Source of the DNA: Strongylocentrotus droebachiensis
Taxonomy: Eukaryota > Echinodermata > Echinoidea > Camarodonta > Strongylocentrotidae
DNA length: 64,000 bases
Reading direction: 5' to 3'
NCBI GenBank assembly: GCA_035222895.1
Contig: JAVYIG010001826.1
Span: forward strand, 20,001 to 84,000
Within the stretch, counting starts at the first letter, position 1; every line of letters begins with the position of its first letter. Positions 56,231 through 64,000 of the stretch are shown one piece after another. Both the position numbers and the translations under genes were made by a program. The notes beneath the pieces are model-generated. The model saw nothing but the letters and a program-made list of their open reading frames with translations. It did no database searches and had not been told where the DNA came from.

Positions 56231-56455
56231 CTAAACCTTCTGAGGAGGCGCGATAGCTCAGTCGGTAGAGCAGTGGTCTCGTAATCCGGTGACCCGGGTT
56301 CGAAACCAAGGCGATGCGCTGGTGCCCTTTGGTAAGGCATTAATCCTCATTACCAGGACCCTCGGAGAGGACCTTAAGCCGTCGGCCGTCTGGTTGCTTA
56401 CTAACAAGCATTTATGCTTTCTTAGTAGTCAGGTCAAATAACCAACCAACTAAAC
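56231..56455 (+). mobile_element. tRNA-derived SINE in TRIM B 3' region
   Basis: The tRNA-like head has an A box (TAGCTCAGTCGGTAGAGCA, about 56263) and a B box (GGGTTCGAAACCA, about 56296), then a SINE body with GGTAAGGCATTAATCCTCAT. It is flanked by CTAAAC at 56231-56236 and 56450-56455. The matching place after TRIM A (about 46918) is empty. The body runs on well past a tRNA and the acceptor stem does not pair convincingly, so this is a SINE and not a tRNA gene. Confidence 0.8.
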
Positions 56456-57355
56456 ATTTTTTTTTAAAAAGCAACCTTTCGTTTAACATACTTCTGATGT
56501 GTTTATCTATCAAGAGCTTGTTGTTGATGATGACTCTACACGTGGATGTGACTTTTTTGGGGTGGCTGTTATGAATGTATAATTTTTTTTTTTTTTTTTT
56601 TTCCTTCATTTTCTACAATGCAATTCAGATCACTGTCGGCCGATTATTCTAACTAGTTTTTATATTTTACCAAGAATCATGAGAGGAAATGCTACTATTT
56701 CATATTAAATTCTACTTCTTACAATTTCTCTAGTTGTGTACTAAAGAGATTAAGAGTTTTGAAATTCGATATATTGATTGTATGATGTATGTTGCAAAGC
56801 ATTGTAAAACAGATGTCAAATAAGGGTTTATGTTGTCATCTGTTTTCTATGTTTATTTTCCGTCTGGCAAAGTACGTGGGAGAAATTGCATGGAACTTGC
56901 CTGAAATACACGATTCATTTATTCACTTTTTGAGATATTACGTTTTTTCTGTATTTCGATTTCTTTCAGTTGGTGTCCTTAATATTGTAGATCGACATTT
57001 GTGTCAAATCTATCTAAACCCATAATAAAAATAGTATGTATTAAAAAAGAAATCTCACTAACTTTATTGATAGAAACATTCGAGAAATTGGTCTTTATAA
57101 GTTTTAGAAAAATCTAAAAATGTGCCTTTCGAGCTACTCTATGTTCGCTTTGTACTAAAGATTTTATTAACATCACCGAGCAATTTTCTTTGTCAAAGCT
57201 GTGGACGAAATTTAAATTTGTAAACAAGTTCTTATAGGTCCTCCTGTGTTTAAAACAAATACACTATCATCAAAACTTTTAAAGAGAGAGATATTTTGGG
57301 GGACATTTACCATACAAAACAAATGGAGAGGCAATCGCATTTAGAGTTGCCTATC
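56456..57355. other. TRIM B downstream sequence
   Basis: Up to about 56860 it parallels 46940-47420 downstream of TRIM A (CTTCTGATGTGTTTATCTATC, TTGATTGTATGATGTATG). Later sequence has no counterpart there and no gene. Confidence 0.5.
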
Positions 57356-57357
57356 TA

Positions 57358-58490
57358 CAGTGTGTCCCGAAAAAACTATACACTTTTAAAATGGCTGCCG
57401 AATAACAAATATATGATTCTAGGGGGAAAAGTTTTATATGTATGGAAAGCTCATGAACTCAACTTTCATATGACACCAAAAAGTTTGAAAATAATTCATG
57501 CTTGGGTGAGTACTGGTCACTTTTGTAAAGGGTATGGAAATTAGGTTGCGCAGGAATTAGCCTTCCAATCCTTTCCAAATTCTTTGGAGCTTACCGAATT
57601 GAGGGTGATATGATACATTCATGATTTGCTGAGTGAATTTCATGGTTTATTAAACCAAACTTTTATGCACGGAACAGGAATTTATTTTTCTATTGTAGCA
57701 TTGTAACTTTCCCTGGTAGACTCAGTGGTGTGTTCTTGAGAGTCCGGATGGGGTGATGGTACATGTTGTAATTTCCATGTTACAAACTGTTATTTTTTAC
57801 ATTTGTGACTTTGAATAAAAACCTTCACCCCACATTTCAGTTACCATTTACCTGAAGAATAAGTAGCCGACATCTTGGACATTCCTTTTGTCAACAAACC
57901 GTATTTGAATATTCAATTTACATTATCCCTACCTGGGTATTGAGTAAATCAATGAGATGTTCAACTAATCTTACAATAATTGAAATGTGGGGTGAAGGTT
58001 TTTATTCAAAGTCACAGATGTAAGAGAATAACAGTTTGTAACATGGAAATTACAACATGTACCATCACCCCATCCTGACTCCCATGAACACACCATTGAG
58101 TCTACCAGGGAAGTTACAGTGCTACAATAAAAAATGCAATTCCTGTTAACTCATGCATAAAATGTTAATCCCATAAACCAAACATTTCACTCAGCAAACC
58201 CGAACTTATCACAATTGATCATAAATTGGTCATATCATCCTCAATTCGGTAAGCTCCAAAGGATTTACCTCTCACAAATTGGAAGGCTAATTCCTGCGCA
58301 ACCAAATTTTCATACCTTTTACAAAAGTGAGCAGTGCTCACCCGAGCATGAATTATTTTCGCAACTTTTGGTGTCATATGAAAGTTGAGTATATGAGCTT
58401 TCCATACATATATAACTTTTTCCCCTAGAATCATATATTTGTTATTCGGCAGCCATTTCAAAAGTGTATAGTTTTTTTCGGGACACACTG
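57358..58490. mobile_element. Mariner-like foldback element (long inverted arms)
   Basis: Ends CAGTGTGTCCCGAAAAAACT and its complement, each next to TA (57356-57357 and 58491-58492): the TA target and CAGTGTGTCCC end are typical of Tc1/mariner. The arms of about 480 bp are inverted copies along their length (TTGAATAAAAACCTTCACCC near 57812 and GGGTGAAGGTTTTTATTCAA near 57990), leaving a spacer of about 130 bp. No transposase is encoded; it is a non-autonomous foldback. Confidence 0.85.
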
Positions 58491-58784
58491 TATAGGGGAC
58501 TTAAAAGCTTTACAATTACATTAATTTATTCTCATTGTTTTAGATTTATTCCCCGTTTCTTACGTTTTCTTCATCAACGTTATGCATCCCTGTCATGTTG
58601 GACAGAGTATGCATTAGTATCCACCTGGAATGCTGTTCATTTCAGAATGTTCTTATATCAATAACTTTGTATTTGTCTTTGTCTCTCTCAAATAATGTAT
58701 TTAATTGACCTTTGTTTAGATTTCTACTCATATAATTGCTCATACTTAATCTAACATAATTTTATCACGACGTTATACATGTAC

Positions 58785-58987
58785 AGTGTGTGTGTGTGTG
58801 TGTGTGTGTAATTGGGTTTTTACAGACGTGTACGGTGTATCAATCAGATATGATTATTTACGTGTGGGGACCGACCTTTAACGTCACCATCCGAAAGACG
58901 TGACTCAGTTTCGAACCTGCGTCCTCGGCTGAATCAGTTTGTAACTTTCATTGTTAGCTGGATTACAGGCGCACGCCACAACGCCTA
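58785..58987 (-). mobile_element. SINE with 7SL/Alu-like head and (AC)n tail, copy 2
   Basis: Reverse-complement copy of 52100-52283. Read on the minus strand it starts TAGGCGTTGTGGCGTGCGCC, keeps CAGGTTCGAAACTGAGTC and TTTCGGATGGTGACGTTAAA, and ends in CCCAATTACACAC with at least 12 AC units. It lies at a different place in the duplicated block from copy 1, so it is an independent insertion. Confidence 0.7.
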
Positions 58988-59514
58988 TGTATATGATTCT
59001 TAACTTGAAGCATCTGAATTTGTTGTGAACTGAAATCGCTATACACAAAGATAATAATGCAATGCTGTACTCCTGTTTCGTATGCAGATATAATGTATAT
59101 TGTAAATTTGTGATCGAGTAGTCATTCCTTCTATATACCTCAAAATTCAGCACGACTTTAAACCTTTCTCTTTCTTACATGTATATAATTTTTCAATTGT
59201 TCTGGATATAAGACAACATACTGCAATACGGTAGCCACCTAAACTGTCATGATGTATTGTAAATACTTTATTTTGCTTACCAAATAAATTTGGATTCACA
59301 CCGATTAAGTCTGAATTGTACATCAATTTCATACATCGCACAGTTGAAAGAGCTTTTGTGCAAGAGAGTTGTATGAAAGGGTAATCCAACTTTGAATTTT
59401 TTTTTTTTTCAAAGCAAGAAATGAGAGAAATAGAATGGAGAACGTTTGAAATGAATGTGATAAATTTGATGTACAAAATTATCAATGATATCTGAATTTA
59501 CCGTAATAAGGGAC

Positions 59515-59850
59515 ACTAAAAATAACTGAAAAGGGGTACTTCTTAGAAGGGAAAACGCACTCATTAAAAAGTTAAAGGGAAACCTATCAGATTTAGAAAG
59601 GGTCACTTGTCAAAAGTAGAAAGGGGGCATTTATTAGAAAAAGGTTATGAGAAAAGAGAAGAGGTACTAATCAGAAAGCAAAAGGGGCACTTGTCTTATT
59701 CGTAAAAAGGGCACTTATCAGAGGTAGAAAGGAGGTACTGCTTGCAACTGAAAAGGGGCACTTATGATAAAGGGAAAGGAGAATTTACTAAAAAGTAAAA
59801 GGGCACTTTTCAAAGTAAAATGGGCGCCTATCCGAGTACCGCCTCTGACT
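59515..59850. repeat. Degenerate short tandem array, copy in block B
   Basis: Same units and order as 49855-50190, ending in GGCGCCTATCCGAGTACCGC. Confidence 0.75.
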
Positions 59851-61400
59851 AAAAATACATTTTGAATAGTATTTTAGTATGGGTCCTCTTTTAAAAAGTG
59901 GACCCCCTATCTTGTTATTTGTCAAATTGACGTTTTTACTCATTTTTGTGTTGAAAGAAATTGGAAAATTGTCCGATGCTACATAATGTGATTACAACTT
60001 GAAATAAAATAATCATAACTTTCTGATATTTTGTCGGTTTTTATTCGAACCTTTATCAGCCTAATTGTCTGATTCTTCTGCTTTCTTGTACAGTATTTTA
60101 ATATCAAGGTTGTATTGCCCTTTAAACTTGAATTTGCTTTTAGACTAACTAATAAAGTTACATGTTGAAAATGTTTTAGACCAGCAAACTGTCGGAATAT
60201 CATAAAAACTATGGAATTAATTCATTTTGTACAGCTTGTAGAGCCAACTTGAGATGATATAGACATAGTAAAAATTGAATATATATATATTACGACAAAA
60301 TATACAGGAGAATTTGAAGGAAAGTACGTGATGTAGATATAAAAAGATAGACTGAAGGAAATAGATGATTTAAGAGAGAAGGAATGGAAGGAGGGATGGT
60401 CGGAATAGTGGATGCGTAGAGGCTTTTATGAACATGTGTGTGTGTGTGTGTGTGTGTTAGAGAGAATAAGAATATGGGTCTATTGTGTAAGGGGGGGTAC
60501 TCACATAATAGGACATACGGGTGTGTGCCGCTCTTATTGATCACTTTTCAACAACAAATACTTAAACGTTGGTCCCACTTTTAATAAAAAATACCATTAA
60601 AAATGGGTCCGTTTTTTCAAACTTTCCCAAATTTTTCGGGTGTTTGCCATGCAAACACCCGATGGATGATGATGAATATGAATGATGACAATTATCATGA
60701 TGATGGTAATAATAAGAATAACAGAACTGCTTCCAATGTATACTAATTTCAGAAATATATCCATAATTAAGAACGACAATCGTTTGTGGCATTAAACCTT
60801 ACGCTTTTAAAGAAAAACAAAGCGTAAGAAAAGCTCAAGAGAAAAACCAAAATTCAATCAAAATAATTATGTCATCGGGTAAAAATTGAATATATATATT
60901 ACTTTTTCTTCTATCCTGCCTTGATGTGCACAGTATTATAGTGCCAATATTGCCATTTCATTGGAATAAATATATAAATATATATATAGTCCCTTTTATA
61001 CAGCTCAGTTATAGGCTGGCTTTTTAATAATTGTTGCAGTACGTTTCTAACTTACTTATTCTAAATTTATTTTCCTTTTATTTCATTCTCTTTAACTTTC
61101 TTCGACTATTCTTCTCAGCAATGTATTGTTCTAGAGAGCGTACTCGACATGAGGTTATTCTTTTATGATTTACGCATTCTTTATTGTGTCCAAACTGAAC
61201 ATGCTCTTAAAATAATTTTTGTCAATATATGTATTTACATTTTTTTCACTTGAGTATTTATTCTTGTTGATATAAAAAATAATGAAAGAATAAAAGAAAA
61301 CAAGTGTTACTCTGAATGGAATTGAACTGGTGTGAAGTACAAAAATATATATCAGGACTTACAAAATAAAATATGAACATATAAATATGATAATAGGCTT

Positions 61401-61609
61401 TTAAAGGCACACTGTCCTACTTGTAGCTACTTGCTCCCTCTATATAGAAAACTTCCCCAATCGGTGCCTGTTGGTCCCCCATGATCCTCCTTTTCTTATG
61501 TTAAATGAGAGCTGAGTTAATGAGATAGCCACCTGTCACAGTGACCTTGCTGTGTCGCTGGGTGGTCTAATCCCTTCTGGCTGAAGTAGTAAAGCCTGCA
61601 TGCCTTTAA
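61401..61609. mobile_element. TTAA-flanked short element, family E copy 3
   Basis: Reverse orientation relative to 19218-19411; TTAAAGGCACACTGTCC at the left and TGCATGCCTTTAA at the right. Block A (about 51748) passes from GATAATAGGCTTTTATT to AGGATATTACGCAACC without it, so it arrived after the duplication. Confidence 0.8.
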
Positions 61610-63253
61610 GATATTACGCAACCCCCAGAATCACATGTCGGTTGCTCTTGCCCAAGTACATTATTTGCAACTTTAAAATCCGGGGGGGGGTATGGGCGCA
61701 GCACTTTCGACTCCATGTCTTGTATACCTATGAAACTTTGGCCGCTACACAACCCAAACAAATAAATAACCTAAAACTATAATAAATAAAACAAATTCTA
61801 AGCTCTCTGAACCAGATGATGAATAGTCCAATAAATGTAAAGATCTAAGATTGAATATCTTTTTTATTATTCTCCTTTCCAGATCTGTGAGCATGTTTAG
61901 CGCCATCTCCGAGATCGAGATTTATTGGGCGATTACTTTTGGGATGTCAAAGGTTGTTGGGTTTTCCCAGTACCTAAAAATAGATTGACAAATTGAATAC
62001 ATATATGTATATAGTATTGCTTATGATCAGTGCACCAGTCCATTGTAAAGGGAAACAGCAGTCATGCTAACTGATTTAATATAACACCTAGACCGATACG
62101 TAGTTGCAGAAAAAGAGGTGAGTGATCTAAAATGTCTGAGTCAATACCAGCAGAAATTCGGTGTTTTTTTGTTTAATATTTCCTTTTTACATTGACGTAT
62201 AAATACAATATAAGGTAGACACCTGGTAACTTATGAGGCTTTTTAAAATCTGGTTTATAAAATCATCATTTTCCTTAGACTGAAATAGTTAAACTGGGTC
62301 TAGATCACTGAACTCTAGGCTACATATTGCTGAATTCAGTGTTATATATTATATGTCTTGCTGGTGATTAACAGAGAGCATTTGAGCTAAGACCAATGTG
62401 AGAATGGCCTTTTAGACTCAGTTTGGTTACTTGGATATACCACGAAGAAACAGACTGCACCACTCCCTCCTCAATGTACTTGATCGTGAACCCGGAAGTA
62501 ACAATTGTCGCGTTTAAAAAAACTTGTGATCATATTGATATCGTTCATACGTAAACTTTTCAGTGGTTGTATGTCCTGGGGGAAATGTGATAATTTTGAT
62601 ATTTTATTGTGATATAAATGCGTAATAAACTATGAATACTATTGGTTAAAATTTCAGATTACGATTTAAAACAAAGGTGTGGTAGTAGTGGCAGTGGGGT
62701 GTAGTAAAGTGGATCATTCACTTGACTCTCAATCCAAGAGTTGGAGTTCCGAATCGACAACCGGCACTAACGCCATTTAGAAAATGTTGTATAGTGTGTG
62801 TGTGGGGTGGGCATAGGGCACTACTTTTTTCAATACAAATGCTTGGCAAACTGAGATCGAGGTTTTATTGGGCGATCTAAGGTTGGTGGGATTTCCCAGT
62901 CACTATAAATAGACTAAATACATTCACGTTTTAGTACCACTCATGATCAGTGGACCACCACATTGCAAAGGCATATAGTATACATGTTTACTAATTTGAT
63001 TTAACACCTTCACTGATTAACATGTAATGAGGGGAAAAGATCGAGGCATTTAAAAAGGAATGCAGTAAAAATTTGGAATAATTTTGTTTGACATTGTTGT
63101 ACGGAATGGAATGCATGGAATGATTTTGACCATGATTTATTTATAATAGATCTAAATAATAGTAAACATTTTCAGAATGTATTGAATAATAATTGGCGAG
63201 TGTTTGTTTTTGCGTGACTGTTAAAGCATGTGTATGCTACTGTGTTTATCAAC

Positions 63254-63532
63254 TAGGGGACCTACTTCCTTAAGTCATGACTGACGGCAATGAGGATTAA
63301 TGCCTCAAAAAAGGGCACTAATATAGCACATCGACACAGGTTTGATCCTGGGCCCCACAGCTACTAGGCCATTGATTTGCCACTGAATCATGCAGGGGCT
63401 AGAGTAGGGGGCAGCCCCCACAACTATTTTAAAAAACAAAGAAAAAACAATAAATTTTCAATAATTCATTGCACTTTCCCCTGGTCCCAATCAACAAAAT
63501 CTCTATACGGCCATGCATTATGGTTCAAGGCA
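63254..63532. repeat. Dispersed repeat H, copy 3 (reverse)
   Basis: Reverse complement of 12335-12642; begins CTAGGGGACCTACTTCC and ends GCATTATGGTTCAAGGCATG. Confidence 0.6.
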
Positions 63533-63544
63533 TGACCACAATTA

Positions 63545-63650
63545 ACATAACAAAAAGAGGATCATAGGGGACCAATGGTCACCGATTATGTATTGGTTGT
63601 TATATAGAAGGAGCAAGTAGCTATATTAATGCAGTGTCATTTAAATACAA
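63545..63650. mobile_element. Family E element, partial copy
   Basis: AACATAACAAAAAGAGGATC, GGGGACCAATGGTCACCG and GGAGCAAGTAGCTA match 19310-19395. The left part is replaced by repeat H. Confidence 0.6.
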
Positions 63651-64000
63651 ATTTGTCATGAATTATTTATTATTCTTACACGTTATATAAATATGTATGC
63701 ATGTAAATATTTCAGGTTATAATGTGATTCTTAACATAGCTAACATATAAGCTAGTGATTCGGCCAAACATGATGATTTCCTTTTAAATAGTATATTTCA
63801 ATGTGCATAAGTACATGTTTATAGAGTCTGCTTTTGAAACTTCATCAAAATTTAATTCAGAATGTTGCCTAATAAGTTTTAGAGTTATTCAAAGCATGAA
63901 CTCCATGTTAAGAATAAAATGTGTTTATCTGCATCATATCTGAAGGTTGATCAAGGATTATATTTTATTTCGTTACTGTCAGTACTTTGCTTTAGATTAA

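Larger units (their letters stand above)
59155..64000. repeat. Segmental duplication, downstream part of block B
   Basis: Collinear with 49515-53500 up to the window edge. The last bases (ATCTGCATCAT then CTGAAGGTTGATCAAGGATT) match 53408-53450. Extra sequence relative to block A includes 61401-61609 and about 62220-62790. Confidence 0.85.

Noticed and set aside
56246-56330. tRNA gene
   Set aside because: A and B boxes are present, but the acceptor stem does not pair convincingly, a SINE body follows, and the whole is flanked by a short duplication with an empty site in the paralogous block.

Overview
The window reads as animal nuclear DNA, most likely from an echinoderm and probably a sea urchin. 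Genes have introns with GT/AG borders. The gene types are an expanded-family NACHT/LRR receptor, a CUB plus C-type-lectin membrane receptor, tandem TRIM-type RING/B-box genes, and a single BARD1 orthologue. The DNA between them is full of short inverted-repeat transposons, SINEs and 5'-truncated LINEs. Species cannot be fixed from the sequence. I see no rRNA, no CRISPR array, no operon and no prokaryotic signal.

Layout. 1-2.5 kb: repeats (a GGCGC-word element and a TTAA-flanked MITE). 2.6-13.2 kb (+): an NLR-type gene. A NACHT exon is followed by two copies of a large LRR-like exon, each with a small partner exon, and then a short last exon. All five joins are phase-compatible. Its introns hold a 1.1-kb self-similar foldback element, CT microsatellite and MITEs. 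13.2-17.8 kb: truncated LINEs and a foldback MITE. 17.8-29.4 kb (-): a complete BARD1 gene, nine coding exons joining to one 880-residue frame (RING, long disordered Ser/Lys-rich region, ankyrin repeats, two BRCT domains), with introns crowded by TTAA-flanked MITEs and SINEs. 29.4-34.6 kb: repeats, including an exact-centre 98-bp palindrome. 34.6-40.0 kb (+): a type I membrane receptor with CUB and C-type lectin domains, one transmembrane helix and a cytoplasmic tail with repeated PPSY motifs. A 1.2-kb GGA/GGT tract lies inside the intron that splits the lectin domain. 40-44.5 kb: a minus-strand LINE and other repeats. 44.6-46.4 and 54.1-55.9 kb (+): two paralogous intact TRIM genes, each at the head of a duplicated block of about 9.5-10 kb that fills the rest of the window.

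How the genes relate. NLR, CUB/lectin and TRIM genes all belong to families used in innate immunity and expanded in sea urchins. They are neighbours, not a demonstrated pathway. BARD1 is a housekeeping DNA-repair ubiquitin ligase subunit. The TRIM tandem block is a natural clock: several mobile elements sit in one copy and are missing at the matching site of the other. The most unusual items are a SINE with a 7SL/Alu-like head and an (AC)n tail, large foldback elements built from variants of one short word, and the NLR gene with duplicated LRR exon pairs.

Limits: exon borders come from reading splice signals and phase, with no transcripts. First exons of the NLR and the lectin receptor were not found. 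Repeat families were assigned by eye from ends, target-site duplications and comparison within the window.
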